From Nocardioides acrostichi (GTDB lineage: Bacteria > Actinomycetota > Actinomycetes > Propionibacteriales > Nocardioidaceae), in NCBI RefSeq assembly GCF_015319165.1, contig NZ_JADIVZ010000004.1, positions 124,001 through 188,000 of the forward strand: a stretch of DNA of 64,000 bases. Reading direction: 5' to 3'. Positions 23,927-36,407 of the stretch are shown here, in pieces. Numbering within the stretch: the stretch's first letter is position 1; the number at the start of each line of letters is the position of its first letter. Below the pieces are notes generated by a model. The model made no database searches and was not told the DNA's origin. It worked only from the letters and a program-made list of their open reading frames with translations. A program made the translations under genes and the position numbers.

Positions 23927-25003
23927 TCACGCCGCCGAGGTCGTGAAGGCGCCGCGTCCGCTGCCGGCCAGCCACTGGGTCCAGGGCACGTCGTAGTCGG
24001 CGTAGCCGTTGTCGCCCTCGGCCTTGCCGCGGGGCGAACCGGTGATCGTGACCGGATCACCCTGCTTCGACAGCTCGTAGAACCACTTCGCGTTGTCGTA
24101 GGAGAGGTGGATGCATCCGTGTGAGCCGTTTCCCGAGCCCGGGGACGGGTCGCCGGTGGAGTAGTGCAGGAAGGTGCCGGAGTTGGTGATCCGCACGTCC
24201 CACGGGAGCGTCAGGTCGTAGTAGTTCGGATCGTTCGGATCGCAGGCGATCTGGACGCTGCACGAGGTCATGCGGACCTCCGCCGCCTTGCTCACCACTG
24301 CCATGGTCCCGTCCCAGGACGGGAACTCGGGGCTGCCGGCATTGCTCGGCATGACCCGCAACACGTGCCCGTCGCGGCTGACGGTCGTGGTGTGGTGCAC
24401 GACGTCGACGCGCGTGCGCACGTCGTCGCCGATGGTGTAGTCGCGGGTGTAGCTGTGCGTGCCGTAGCGGCCGTACCCGTCGGGCACGTGTGCGAAGTCG
24501 GCCACCATCGACACGTGCGTGTGTGCCGGCCAGAAGCCGCGCGGACGGAAGTCGACCCGACGGTCGCCGAACCAGTGCCAGGCGCCGCGCACCGGCACCG
24601 AGGTCTCGAGGTGGATGTGCCGCTCGATCTCGGCGCGAGCCGAGGCCTTCACCGGATCGGTGAACACGATGGAGAGGGGCATCGCGACGCCGACCGTGGT
24701 GTCGCTGAGCGGCGCGATGCTGTCGAGCAGCATCGGCGGCCCCGTGGGTGTCGGGCTGGCCGTCTGACTGGGCGTCTGACTGGGCGTCTGACTGGCCGTC
24801 TGACTGGGCGTTGCGTCGGGGGTGGGCGTCGCGGATGCCGACGCGTGCGGGTGCTTGCGGTGGGTGGGCACCGTCTGGCCGGCCGACCGCGCCTGCGCCG
24901 GACCGTCTCCGGGCAGGTCGCAGCCACTGAGCCCGGCCAGGGCGAGCAGCAGGACGGGGACGAGGAGCACTCTTCGGGTTCTCACGACTGGTGAGACGTT
25001 CAC
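23927..25003 (-). CDS. L,D-transpeptidase lipoprotein
   Basis: A 358-residue lipoprotein with lipobox LAGLSGC (Cys28). A Ser/Thr/Pro/Gln linker (about 50-88) follows, then an Ig-like domain (about 90-190) and a YkuD catalytic domain with the signature GNGSHGCIHLS, whose cysteine and histidine form the active site. These enzymes make 3-3 crosslinks in peptidoglycan or attach proteins to it, in the periplasm-like space. The architecture matches mycobacterial LdtB-type proteins. The GTG start follows TAAAAT by 6 nt. The linker is encoded by four 12-bp tandem repeats and may vary in length between strains. Confidence 0.9.
   Translation of the reverse strand: MNVSPVVRTRRVLLVPVLLLALAGLSGCDLPGDGPAQARSAGQTVPTHRKHPHASASATPTPDATPSQTASQTPSQTPSQTASPTPTGPPMLLDSIAPLSDTTVGVAMPLSIVFTDPVKASARAEIERHIHLETSVPVRGAWHWFGDRRVDFRPRGFWPAHTHVSMVADFAHVPDGYGRYGTHSYTRDYTIGDDVRTRVDVVHHTTTVSRDGHVLRVMPSNAGSPEFPSWDGTMAVVSKAAEVRMTSCSVQIACDPNDPNYYDLTLPWDVRITNSGTFLHYSTGDPSPGSGNGSHGCIHLSYDNAKWFYELSKQGDPVTITGSPRGKAEGDNGYADYDVPWTQWLAGSGRGAFTTSAA
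24762..24809 (+). repeat. Four tandem 12-bp units in the transpeptidase linker
   Basis: GTCTGACTGGGC occurs at 24762, 24774 and 24798, with one variant (GTCTGACTGGCC) at 24786. On the coding strand they encode Ser-Gln-Thr-Pro/Ala repeats. Confidence 0.85.
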
Positions 25004-25009
25004 GCCTCG

Positions 25010-25015
25010 ATTTTA
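25010..25015 (-). promoter_or_regulatory. -10 element TAAAAT of the transpeptidase gene, leaderless
   Basis: TAAAAT precedes the GTG start at 25003 by 6 nt; it is the most A/T-rich -10 element found in the window. Confidence 0.6.
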
Positions 25016-25064
25016 GTTGTCTCGATCAACCCGAGAGGTGCGCCACGCTGGGCCAGGTCGGGGC

Positions 25065-29035
<3,971 letters not shown>

Positions 29036-29039
<4 letters not shown>

Positions 29040-29785
29040 GCAGCCTCCGGCTTGCGGAAGTACAACACCATGCTCTTGCCGATCATCGGGTCGAGCACCT
29101 TGCCGGCCCACTTCAGGGCGGTCGGCTGCTTCATGATCTCCCAGACCAGCAGCCGGTGGTACGCCTTCGCCAGCGGGTGCTCGTCGTTCTCGACACCCAC
29201 GGCGCACTTGATCCACCAGTACGGCGCGTGCAGGCCGTGCGTGTAGTCCTTGCCCTCGAAGACCATCGCGTCACCGGGCGTGCCGTCGTTGAAGCGCCCC
29301 GCCTTGGTCACCTTGTCGATGAGCTCGTGGTCGGTGTAGATGCGGATGTGGCCGCCCTCGGCGTTGTGGTAGTCCTCCGAGAGCTTCCAGTTGATGACCT
29401 CCGGCAGCCAGCGCGGCACCGAGATCGCCAGCGTGCCGCCGGGGCGCAGCACCCGCACCAGCTCCCTGATCGCATCGACGTCGGCGTGGATGTGCTCGAG
29501 TACCTCGGCCGCGACGATCCGGTCGAACTCACCGTCGGCGAACGGCAGTGCGAGAGCATCGCCCTGCTTGACGTCGGCCTCGGCGCCCGCGGGCACCTCG
29601 CCCGCCTCGGCCATCGCGACGAAGAGATCCTTGACGCCGGACAGCTCGTCGGCATCGAGATCGAAGGCGATCACATCGGCGCCGCGGCGGTACATCTCGA
29701 AGCTGTGGCGGCCGGCACCGGCGCCCATGTCGAGCACGCGGTCGCCCGCCTGGAGCCCGAGTCGGTCGAAGTCAACAGTCAGCAC
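29036..29785 (-). CDS. Class I SAM-dependent methyltransferase (Methyltransf_11-like)
   Basis: A 249-residue methyltransferase. VLDMGAGAGRHSFEMYRRGADVIAFDLD (about residues 17-44) is motif I plus the acidic ribose-binding residue. GDALALPFADGEFDRIVAAEVLEHI and LRPGGTLAISVPRW are motifs II and III. The following IRIYTDHELIDKVTKAGRF resembles ubiquinone/lipid or glycan methyltransferases. It lies between the glycosyltransferase gene (65 bp upstream) and the toroid-fold gene (coupled). Its acceptor is unknown. Confidence 0.85.
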
Positions 29786-29850
29786 AGCGCATCCCTACCA
29801 TCGTGGGTGTTCGAGTGTCTAAGCCGGGTCTTAGTGGGTCTGAGCCGGAT

Positions 29851-31143
29851 TCAGGCGCGGGAGGACCACCGCGGTGCGCGGCGCCCCTTGCGGCCCATCC
29901 GGGGCATGGGCCCCTCAGCGTGCCAGGCGTCGACGACCTCCTGGTAGGAGGCCGCCACCTTGGTGGCCACCGCCTGCCAGCTGAAGAGCTCCTCGACCCG
30001 TCGTCGTCCGGCGAGGCCGTAGCGCTGCCGGCGCTCGGGGTCGTCGAGCAGCGCGGCGAGCGCGGCCTCGAGCTCGCCCACGTCGCCGGGCGTCACGAGG
30101 TCGGCGCACTCCCCGTCGGCGCCCACCACCTCGGGGATGGCCCCGGCCCGCGAGACCACCAGCGGCGTGCCGCAGGCCATCAGCTCGGCCGTGGGCAGCG
30201 AGAACCCCTCGTAGAACGACGGCACGCACGCGATCTCGGCGGACCCCATCAGCGCGACGAGTTCGGCATCGGAGATGCCGTGCACGAACCGCACGGAGTC
30301 GCCGATCGACAGCTTGTCGATGAGCTTCTCGGTGCGTCCCCCCGGCTTGGGCTTGGTGACGAGCAGCAACTCCACGTCGCGCTCGGTGCGCAGCTTCGCG
30401 AACGCCTCGAGCAGGGTCGCGATGCCCTTGAGCGGCGCGTCGGCACTGGCCATGGCGAGGATCCGACCCGGCACGCGCGGCGCAGTGGGCGGCCGGAACC
30501 CCTCGTCGACTCCGAGCAGGATCGTGCGCATGCGAGCGGGGTCGACGCCGAAGTCGGTCGAGATGTCGCGCTTGGAGGTCTCCGAGGGCGTCATGATCAG
30601 CCGCGCGGAGCGCGCCACCCGGCCCTGCATGCGCAAGAAGCCGTACCAGCGGCTCAGCGTGAACTTGCGCCAAGGGTTGCGCACCGAGGAGATATCGATG
30701 CGCCGGTCGAAGGTGATCGGGTGGTGCAACGTGGTGATCAGCGGCAGGAACTGCTCGATGTCGAGCATGCCGTAGCCGAGCACCTGGTTGTCGTGCACGA
30801 TGTCGAAGTCGCCGGCCCGTTCGCGCAGGATGCGCGCCACCCGACTGCTGAACGTCTTGGGCTCGGGGAAGCCCGCGGCGCACATGACCGCGAACTCCTC
30901 GACATCGATGCGGTCGCGGAACTCGCGCGGCTTCGGCACCCGGAACGGGTCGGGCTCGCGGTAGAGGTCGAGGCTCGGCACCTTGGTGAGTCGGACCCCC
31001 GGGTCGAGCTCGGGGTAGGGCTGGCCCGAGAGCACCTCGACCTCGTGACCCTGCGCGACGAGCTCGCGGCTGAGGTGTCGGATGTAGATGCCCTGGCCAC
31101 CGCAGTGCGGCTTCGAGCGATACGAGACGAGCGCCACACGCAC
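29851..31143 (-). CDS. GT4-family glycosyltransferase
   Basis: A 430-residue GT-B glycosyltransferase. The N-domain begins MRVALVSYRSKPHCGGQGIYIRHLSREL, a GT4 start with the GGQGxY loop. The C-domain has SADAPLKGIATLLEAF and the nucleotide-sugar E-x7-E motif in PSFYEGFSLPTAELMACG. The region LHHPITFDRRIDI resembles enzymes for lipid-linked or intracellular methylated polysaccharide synthesis, so a glycolipid product is possible. The GTG start has GGGAG about 9 nt upstream. It is first in a three-gene minus-strand operon, with a KstR box 95 bp upstream that it shares with kstR. Confidence 0.85.
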   Translation of the reverse strand: MRVALVSYRSKPHCGGQGIYIRHLSRELVAQGHEVEVLSGQPYPELDPGVRLTKVPSLDLYREPDPFRVPKPREFRDRIDVEEFAVMCAAGFPEPKTFSSRVARILRERAGDFDIVHDNQVLGYGMLDIEQFLPLITTLHHPITFDRRIDISSVRNPWRKFTLSRWYGFLRMQGRVARSARLIMTPSETSKRDISTDFGVDPARMRTILLGVDEGFRPPTAPRVPGRILAMASADAPLKGIATLLEAFAKLRTERDVELLLVTKPKPGGRTEKLIDKLSIGDSVRFVHGISDAELVALMGSAEIACVPSFYEGFSLPTAELMACGTPLVVSRAGAIPEVVGADGECADLVTPGDVGELEAALAALLDDPERRQRYGLAGRRRVEELFSWQAVATKVAASYQEVVDAWHAEGPMPRMGRKGRRAPRWSSRA

Positions 31144-31237
31144 TTCGGTGGTCTCCCTTCACCCGGAACCCGGGGAGCTTCTTCTCAGGCGAGCCGGACC
31201 CACCTGGGGCGACACACGAGCGGAACACGATAGGAAC

Positions 31238-31251
31238 TGGAACGTGTTCTG
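31238..31251. promoter_or_regulatory. KstR operator TGGAACGTGTTCTG
   Basis: It matches TnnAACnnGTTnnA except for the last base. It lies between the glycosyltransferase operon and kstR, consistent with autoregulation of kstR and possible control of the glycosyltransferase operon. Confidence 0.78.
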
Positions 31252-31314
31252 ATCCTAGAGCATGGTCCGCTACCCTCGCAGGGACGATCACACCAGGTCA
31301 GGAGTACACCCGCG

Positions 31315-31926
31315 GTGACCACCAGCAACGCCCTCACCGGCGACGACCTCGGCTCGGCCTCGCAGCGCGAGCGCCGTCGCCGCATCCTCGACGCCACCAT
31401 CGACCTCGCCTCATCAGGCGGTTTCGACGCAGTGCAGATGCGTGGCGTAGCCGACCGCGCGGACGTCGCGCTCGGCACCCTCTACCGCTACTTCCCCTCC
31501 AAGATCCACCTGCTCGTCTCGGCGCTGAGCGTCGAACTGGAGCGCACCGAGGAGATCCTCTCGACGCGATCGCTCGAAGGCGACACCGCCGCCGACCGGG
31601 TGATCGAGATCCTCAAGCTCGTGAGCCGCGGACTCCAGGGCGACCCGCACCTCACCGAGGCCCTCACCCGCGCGTTCATGTTCGCCGACGCCTCGGTGCA
31701 GACCGAGATCCACCGGGTGGGCCTGCTGATGACCTCGATGCTCGCCCGGGCCATGCACCCCGAGTCCCCGGCCGCCGACCAGCTCTCCGACGACGACATC
31801 GCCATCGCGCGCGTCATCGGCGACGTGTGGCTCTCCGCGCTCGTCGCCTGGGTCACCGGTCGTTCGACGGCACGCGAGACGGCCGGGCAGATCGAGGTCG
31901 CCGTCCGACTGCTGCTGCGCGACTGA
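31315..31926 (+). CDS. kstR: KstR, TetR-family repressor of steroid catabolism
   Basis: A 203-residue TetR regulator. The N-terminus LGSASQRERRRRILDATIDLASSGGFDAVQMRGVADRADVALGTLYRYFPSK closely follows the helix-turn-helix of mycobacterial KstR. The C-terminal ligand domain is typical (LVSRGLQGDPHLTEALTRAFMFAD). KstR represses cholesterol genes and is released by 3-oxo-cholestenoyl-CoA. Five matching operators lie in this window, including one upstream of this gene, plus the genes known to be its targets (chs, fadE34, mce4). An AGGAG about nine nt upstream supports the GTG start. Confidence 0.93.
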   Translation: MTTSNALTGDDLGSASQRERRRRILDATIDLASSGGFDAVQMRGVADRADVALGTLYRYFPSKIHLLVSALSVELERTEEILSTRSLEGDTAADRVIEILKLVSRGLQGDPHLTEALTRAFMFADASVQTEIHRVGLLMTSMLARAMHPESPAADQLSDDDIAIARVIGDVWLSALVAWVTGRSTARETAGQIEVAVRLLLRD

Positions 31927-31927
31927 C

Positions 31928-31940
31928 CTTCGTTCCGAAG
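31928..31940. terminator. Short hairpin between convergent kstR and histidine kinase genes
   Basis: CTTCG-TTC-CGAAG is a perfect 5-bp stem located 2-14 bp after the kstR stop. It lacks a T-tract and is short, so terminator function is tentative. Confidence 0.3.
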
Positions 31941-31951
31941 CCGGGCCTGTC

Positions 31952-33019
31952 TCACACCGCCGCGACCGGTCGGTCGACCAGCGGCAGCCGCACGACGACG
32001 TCGGTGCCGCCGTAGCGACCGGCCTCGATCGCCACAGCGCCCTGCTGCATGCCGACGAGATGGCGCACCACGGAGAGCCCGAGCCCGAAGCCACCGTCCT
32101 TCTCGGCGCGCCGTCCGCGCTCGAACTCCTCGAAGATGGTGGCGAGGTCGGCGGGGTCGATGCCGCGGCCACGGTCGGCCACCACGATCTCGGCCCACCC
32201 GTCGCGGACGCCGAGGTGCACGTCGATCTGGGATCCCGCGGGTGAGTACTTGGCCGCGTTGCCGATCAGGTTCACGAGCACCCGCGCCAGGGCGTCGCGG
32301 TCGATGCGCGCGACGACGTCGGTGTCGTCGACCCGGACCGTGTGCTCGGCGATCGCCGCGCCGAGGTCGGCGACCGTGTGGCGGACGAAGTCGCCGAGAG
32401 GGACCGGTCGGAGGTCGACCCTGAACCGGCCGGACTTCAGCCTCGAGTAGTCGAGCATGAGGTCGACCAGCCGCATCAGCCGCACGGCGTTGGAGCGGAT
32501 CCTCTCGGAGAAGTCGCGCAGCATCGGATCCTCGAGCTCGGAGGAGATCAGGGAGGCATAGCCCTCGATGCTCGTCAGCGGGCTGCGGAAGTCGTGCCCC
32601 ACGCCCGCGAGGAACGTGGCACGCGCCTGCTCGAGCTCGTGCTGCTCGGAGAGGTCACGCGTGACCTTGATGAATCCGAGCAGGGTGCCGTCGTCGCTCC
32701 TCAACGCGGTGATCACGACGTCGCCCCAGAAGCGGGTGCCGTCCTTGCGGACTCGCCAGCCCACGTGCTCGACGCGTCCCTCGGCGGCGGCCTCGGCGAG
32801 CAGTCGGTCGGGCAGGCCGTCGTCACGATCGTCCTTGGGGTAGAACACCCGGAAGCTCGAGCCGATGATGTCGTCGGCGGCGTAACCCTTGACCAGCTCG
32901 GCCCCGGCGTTCCAGGAGCGCACCACTCCCTCGGGATCCAAGGTGATGATGGCGTAGTCGCGCACCTGACCGATCAGGTCGAGCTGGTGCACGCTCATCC
33001 GCCAGGCGTCGGTGTCCAC
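31952..33019 (-). CDS. Soluble PAS-domain sensor histidine kinase
   Basis: A 355-residue kinase without transmembrane helices. A PAS domain covers about 17-125 (DYAIITLDPEGVVRSWNAGAE ... GYAADDIIGSSF), followed by HisKA with GHDFRSPLTSIEGYASL (His142). The ATPase domain has an N-box (LVNLIGNAAKYSP), G1 (DRGRGID), F-box (FEEFERG) and G2 (GFGLGLSVV). It should sense a cytosolic signal, such as redox or a small ligand, through PAS. No receiver gene is adjacent; the orphan receiver at 22055 is 10 kb away. The GTG start follows TAGCGT by 6 nt. Confidence 0.88.
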   Translation of the reverse strand: MDTDAWRMSVHQLDLIGQVRDYAIITLDPEGVVRSWNAGAELVKGYAADDIIGSSFRVFYPKDDRDDGLPDRLLAEAAAEGRVEHVGWRVRKDGTRFWGDVVITALRSDDGTLLGFIKVTRDLSEQHELEQARATFLAGVGHDFRSPLTSIEGYASLISSELEDPMLRDFSERIRSNAVRLMRLVDLMLDYSRLKSGRFRVDLRPVPLGDFVRHTVADLGAAIAEHTVRVDDTDVVARIDRDALARVLVNLIGNAAKYSPAGSQIDVHLGVRDGWAEIVVADRGRGIDPADLATIFEEFERGRRAEKDGGFGLGLSVVRHLVGMQQGAVAIEAGRYGGTDVVVRLPLVDRPVAAV

Positions 33020-33025
33020 AGGGCT

Positions 33026-33031
33026 ACGCTA
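33026..33031 (-). promoter_or_regulatory. -10 element TAGCGT of the histidine kinase gene, leaderless
   Basis: TAGCGT precedes the GTG start at 33019 by 6 nt. Confidence 0.5.
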
Positions 33032-33102
33032 GCCAGACACGGGCGAACGCGTGCGGAGTCGCGGCAAATCCACCCACTCTCATGTGGTCTTCATCCGTGC
33101 AC

Positions 33103-33879
33103 TCACCCGCCGAAGGCGTGCGTGGCGGTGACACCGCCGTCGCATGCGATCTCGGCGCCGTTGATGTAGGTGGACTCGTCACTGGCCAAGAACACGTACA
33201 GCGGCGCGACGTCGTCGGGGAAGCCGACGCGTCGCAGCGGGATCTTGGTCGCGCCGTACTCCATCGCGGCGTCACCGCCGTGCACCCGGGTCATCGGGGT
33301 GTCGATCATCCCGGGGTGCACCGAGTTCACCCGGATGTTGTGCGGCCCGAGCTCGTGCGCAGCACCCTTGGTCATGCCGCGGATCGCGAACTTCGTGGCG
33401 CCGTAGGCCACGCACCCACTCATGCCGCCGAGCCCCTCGATCGAGGAGGCGTTGATGATCGAGCCTCCCCCGGCCTTGCGCATGCCGCGCGCGACGGCGC
33501 GCATGCCCAACATCGTGCCGCGCTGGTTCACCCGGTACATCAGGTCGGCGTCGTCGAGATCCTGACGCTCCACCTGGCCGAACCGCAAGATGCCGGCGTT
33601 GTTGGCGAGCACGGTGACCGGGCCCCACTGCTCGGTGGTCTCGGCCACCAGCGACGCCCACGAACCCTCGTCACTCACGTCGTGATGGGCGAAGCGCGCC
33701 ATGCCGGGGTGGCCCTGCGCCAACTCCTCAGCCAGTGCCTGGCCGGGCTCGTCGGCCACGTCGGCGAGCACGGTGCGGGCGCCCTCCTCGACGAAGGACC
33801 GCGCGATGGCGGCGCCCTGCCCCATGGCGGCACCGGTCACGATGGCGACCTTGCCGGTCAGCCGTCCTGCTTGCGTCAT
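33103..33879 (-). CDS. SDR oxidoreductase resembling 3alpha/20beta-hydroxysteroid dehydrogenase (FabG3-like)
   Basis: A 258-residue classical [18 protein letters not shown] cofactor loop near residue 15, NNAGIL near 90, [25 protein letters not shown] with the Ser-Tyr-Lys set around 140-160, and [10 protein letters not shown]. The sequence follows the FabG3/20beta-HSD group closely. It is the last gene of the ferredoxin-SDR-SDR operon behind a KstR box, so a steroid substrate is likely. The ATG at 33879 overlaps the previous stop (TGATG); an in-frame GTG one codon upstream is less likely. Confidence 0.83.
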   Translation of the reverse strand: MTQAGRLTGKVAIVTGAAMGQGAAIARSFVEEGARTVLADVADEPGQALAEELAQGHPGMARFAHHDVSDEGSWASLVAETTEQWGPVTVLANNAGILRFGQVERQDLDDADLMYRVNQRGTMLGMRAVARGMRKAGGGSIINASSIEGLGGMSGCVAYGATKFAIRGMTKGAAHELGPHNIRVNSVHPGMIDTPMTRVHGGDAAMEYGATKIPLRRVGFPDDVAPLYVFLASDESTYINGAEIACDGGVTATHAFGG

Positions 33880-34778
33880 CACACACCCAACTTCATGATC
33901 GAGTCGGCCGAGAAGCCGACGGAGGGGTCACGGTCGGCGAAGTAGCCCCCGAGCTGTGCGTCGAGGTCGTCGGCGTCCCAGAGTCTCCCGGTCTTGTCGA
34001 AGCGCCGCTCGACGACCGGTGCGGCGACGAGGGCGACCATGCCGCCGTAGACGATGAACACCTGACCGGTGATACGCGACGCCGCGGGCGAGGCCAGATA
34101 GGCCACCACCGGAGCGACGTGGTCGGGCGAGTAGGGGTCGACCTCCTTCCCGGACTCGTCGACACCGAACACGTCGGCAGTCATCGCCGTCCGGGCCCGT
34201 GGGCAGATCGCATTCGCACGCACGCCCGAGGACGCCAGGGCGCGCGAGGCCGAGACGGTCAGGGCGGCGATGCCGGCCTTGGCCGCGGCGTAGTTCGCCT
34301 GGCCCGGAGGGCCGGCCAGGAAGGCCTCCGAGGCGGTGTTCACGATGGCTGCCTCGACCGGGGCACCCGTCGACTTCGCTTGGCCGCGCCAGTGCGCGGC
34401 CGCGTTGCGGGTGAGCAGGAAATGCCCGCGCAGGTGCACCGCGAGCACGGCGTCCCACTCGTCGTCGGACATGTTGAACAGCATCCGGTCGCGCGTCATG
34501 CCGGCGTTGTTGACGACGATGTCGAGCGAGCCGAACCCCTCGACCGCGGCCCTCATCGCCGCGTCGGCGGTGGCACCGTCGGACACGTCGCCGGCCGCTA
34601 CGTCGGCCTCGCCACCGAGGGACCGGATCTCCTCGGCAGTCGCTTCCGCTGCACCCGGCAGGTCGTTGAGGACGACGCGTGCACCGGCGCCCGCCAAGGC
34701 CAGGGCCTCCGCCCGGCCGAGGCCGGCGCCCGCGCCGGTGACGATGGCGACCTTGCCCTCCAGTGAGGTGGTGCTCAT
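33879..34778 (-). CDS. chsB1: ChsB1/Hsd4A-like short-chain dehydrogenase
   Basis: A 299-residue [29 protein letters not shown] is the cofactor domain, [19 protein letters not shown] follows, and [28 protein letters not shown] holds the active-site Tyr-Lys. The segment [17 protein letters not shown] and the long C-terminus ([26 protein letters not shown]) are features of mycobacterial Rv3502c (ChsB1/Hsd4A), which oxidises 22-hydroxy side-chain CoA esters. As in M. tuberculosis, the gene is adjacent to a ferredoxin gene (fdxD). The start is 8 bp after the ferredoxin stop. The symbol rests on similarity recalled, not on a search. Confidence 0.78.
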   Translation of the reverse strand: MSTTSLEGKVAIVTGAGAGLGRAEALALAGAGARVVLNDLPGAAEATAEEIRSLGGEADVAAGDVSDGATADAAMRAAVEGFGSLDIVVNNAGMTRDRMLFNMSDDEWDAVLAVHLRGHFLLTRNAAAHWRGQAKSTGAPVEAAIVNTASEAFLAGPPGQANYAAAKAGIAALTVSASRALASSGVRANAICPRARTAMTADVFGVDESGKEVDPYSPDHVAPVVAYLASPAASRITGQVFIVYGGMVALVAAPVVERRFDKTGRLWDADDLDAQLGGYFADRDPSVGFSADSIMKLGV

Positions 34779-34785
34779 CTGGCGC

Positions 34786-34980
34786 TCAGTCCTCCTCGAG
34801 GGAGATGGCGGCGCGCGGGCAGGCCGCGACGGCCCGCTTGACGTCCTCGAGCGTCTCGGACGTCGTGTGCTCGGCCTTGACCACCAGGTAGTCGTCGTCG
34901 TCGAGCTCGAACACCTCCGGGGCCATGGCCTCGCAGAGCGCGTTGGACTCGCACAAGTCGAAGTCGACCTTGATCTTCAT
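34786..34980 (-). CDS. fdxD: 3Fe-4S-type ferredoxin
   Basis: A 64-residue acidic ferredoxin. Three cysteines (Cys10, Cys16 and Cys54 in AACPRAAI) with no fourth cysteine in the first motif indicate a 3Fe-4S cluster, as in ferredoxins that reduce cytochrome P450. In M. tuberculosis the equivalent FdxD lies next to the ChsB1 gene in the KstR regulon and supports the steroid P450s; no P450 gene lies in this window. A KstR box sits 32 bp upstream of the ATG. Confidence 0.88.
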   Translation of the reverse strand: MKIKVDFDLCESNALCEAMAPEVFELDDDDYLVVKAEHTTSETLEDVKRAVAACPRAAISLEED

Positions 34981-35011
34981 GGGACTTCCTTCCCTCGGGA
35001 TCGCGCAGAAG

Positions 35012-35025
35012 TGAAACGTGTTCTA
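35012..35025. promoter_or_regulatory. KstR operator TGAAACGTGTTCTA
   Basis: It matches TnnAACnnGTTnnA at all defined positions. It lies upstream of the ferredoxin-SDR-SDR operon and downstream of the mce operon on the same strand. Confidence 0.87.
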
Positions 35026-35031
35026 GTTCTG

Positions 35032-35046
35032 GGCTCGGCGCGAGCC
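35032..35046 (-). terminator. Hairpin after the mce operon
   Basis: GGCTCG-GCG-CGAGCC is a perfect 6-bp stem about 60 bp beyond the last mce-associated gene and just before the KstR box of the next operon. No T-tract follows, so it may be a weak terminator. Confidence 0.4.
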
Positions 35047-35103
35047 TAGCGAGGGCCACTCAGCGTGTCCACCACCTGCGGCCGTCCTCAGGTGTCGGGC
35101 GCG

Positions 35104-35850
35104 TCAGAGCGCCTTGACCGCGCTGACCAGCCAGCGATCGCCCACCCGGAGCATGGTCATCTCCACCCGGTACTGGACGGCGTTCACGCCGTCGGCCGGC
35201 TTGCTGCGCGACGTGGTCTGCGTGAAGAAGAGCAGCGTGGTGACCTCGTCGGACGCGGCGCGCTCGACCCCCTGCGCCGACACCTGGACGGTCACGTCGG
35301 TGCCGCGCGCCACGAACTGCTTCTTGACGTCGGCCTTCGTCGCACGGAACTCGCGAGCGAACGAGGTCGTCATCAGCGACGCCGCCTTGTCGATGTCGGC
35401 GTCGTAGGTCTTGCTCGAGGCGGAGAAGATCGTGGTCGCGGCATCGGCGGAGAGCTGCACCACGCGTTGGGTCTCCAACGGGCTCAGCTTGACCGGCGCC
35501 GACTCGGAGGCGGGACCACTCGCGACCGTCGGCGCCTGGTGGTGGAGGTACCAGACCTCGGCTCCCACCAACGCCAGCATCACGACGAGCGCCGAGGCCA
35601 CGACGACGAGCAACCGCCGGCTCGGCGCGCTCGCCTCGGCCGCAGGGCTCGCGGGCGGGCTCACGGGCGGGGTCGCGGGCATGAGCTGCGGGCGCTGGTC
35701 CGCGCTCACGCGTCGCGAGCGGGGGCGCCCCTTCGGCTGCTCCGCCGGCCCCGACGGCTGCTCCGGAGGTTCTGGCGGTGCTGCGGGGGTGCCGCCGGCG
35801 ACCTTGCGTGGGCGGCTGGTCGGCGTCCGCGACGAACGCGGCGCGCTCAT
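35104..35850 (-). CDS. Mce-associated membrane protein (Mas), second copy
   Basis: A 248-residue protein: a Pro/Arg-rich cytoplasmic N-terminus (1-75), one transmembrane helix (about 79-101, LLVVVASALVVMLALVGAEVWYL) and an outside domain with ISVDYxxxP-like Mas features (FSASSKTYDADIDKAASLMTTSFAREF). Mas proteins stabilise or assist Mce complexes in the cell envelope. The start overlaps the stop of the preceding mas gene. It is the last gene of the mce operon. Confidence 0.82.
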   Translation of the reverse strand: MSAPRSSRTPTSRPRKVAGGTPAAPPEPPEQPSGPAEQPKGRPRSRRVSADQRPQLMPATPPVSPPASPAAEASAPSRRLLVVVASALVVMLALVGAEVWYLHHQAPTVASGPASESAPVKLSPLETQRVVQLSADAATTIFSASSKTYDADIDKAASLMTTSFAREFRATKADVKKQFVARGTDVTVQVSAQGVERAASDEVTTLLFFTQTTSRSKPADGVNAVQYRVEMTMLRVGDRWLVSAVKAL

Positions 35851-36407
35851 CCGACGAACTCCAGGTCGGTCGTTCGCCAGCTGCCGTCGTCCTGTTGGGT
35901 CACGGTCACCTTCACCCGGTAGGAGCGACTCTGCTGCTGCTTGCCCGTCTGCACGTTCTGCACCGTCGCGTCGGCCGACACGAGGACCGCCGCCGAGTTC
36001 GCGTCGATGGTCGACACCGCGGTGGCGTTGACCTGTCCGGTCTGCTCGGCCTTGTACTGGGTCACGAGCTTCTTCAGCGTGTCGTAGGACTTCTTGTAGT
36101 CGTCGAGGAAGCTGCCGGTCGCGGTCTCGGCGACGGCGTCGTAGCTGTCCTCGGGGCTGCGGTAGTCGATGTTGATGAGGCCGTTCACGGTGGCATCGGC
36201 CACCTTCATCACCTCGGCGTAGGCCTCCTGCTGAGTCTGCGAAGGCGCCAGGTCGACCGCCTCGATCGACGTCTCGGCCTGACGGTGCCGCACGCAGAGG
36301 ACGCCGAGGACGACGGCCGCGCCCAGCGCCAACACGAACGCGACGTAGAGCGTCGACACCAGGCGAGGCCGGACCACGGCGGACGCGGCCGTCTCCGGGC
36401 CGGTCAC
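35847..36407 (-). CDS. Mce-associated membrane protein (Mas), first copy
   Basis: A 186-residue protein with one transmembrane helix (about 18-42) followed by an extracytoplasmic Mas domain: VNGLINIDYRSPEDSYDAVAETATGSFLDDYKKSY, the family block. The GTG at 36407 overlaps the mce4F stop (GTGA at 36404-36407), which decides the start over upstream in-frame codons located inside mce4F. It is the ninth of ten coupled genes. Confidence 0.85.
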   Translation of the reverse strand: MTGPETAASAVVRPRLVSTLYVAFVLALGAAVVLGVLCVRHRQAETSIEAVDLAPSQTQQEAYAEVMKVADATVNGLINIDYRSPEDSYDAVAETATGSFLDDYKKSYDTLKKLVTQYKAEQTGQVNATAVSTIDANSAAVLVSADATVQNVQTGKQQQSRSYRVKVTVTQQDDGSWRTTDLEFVG

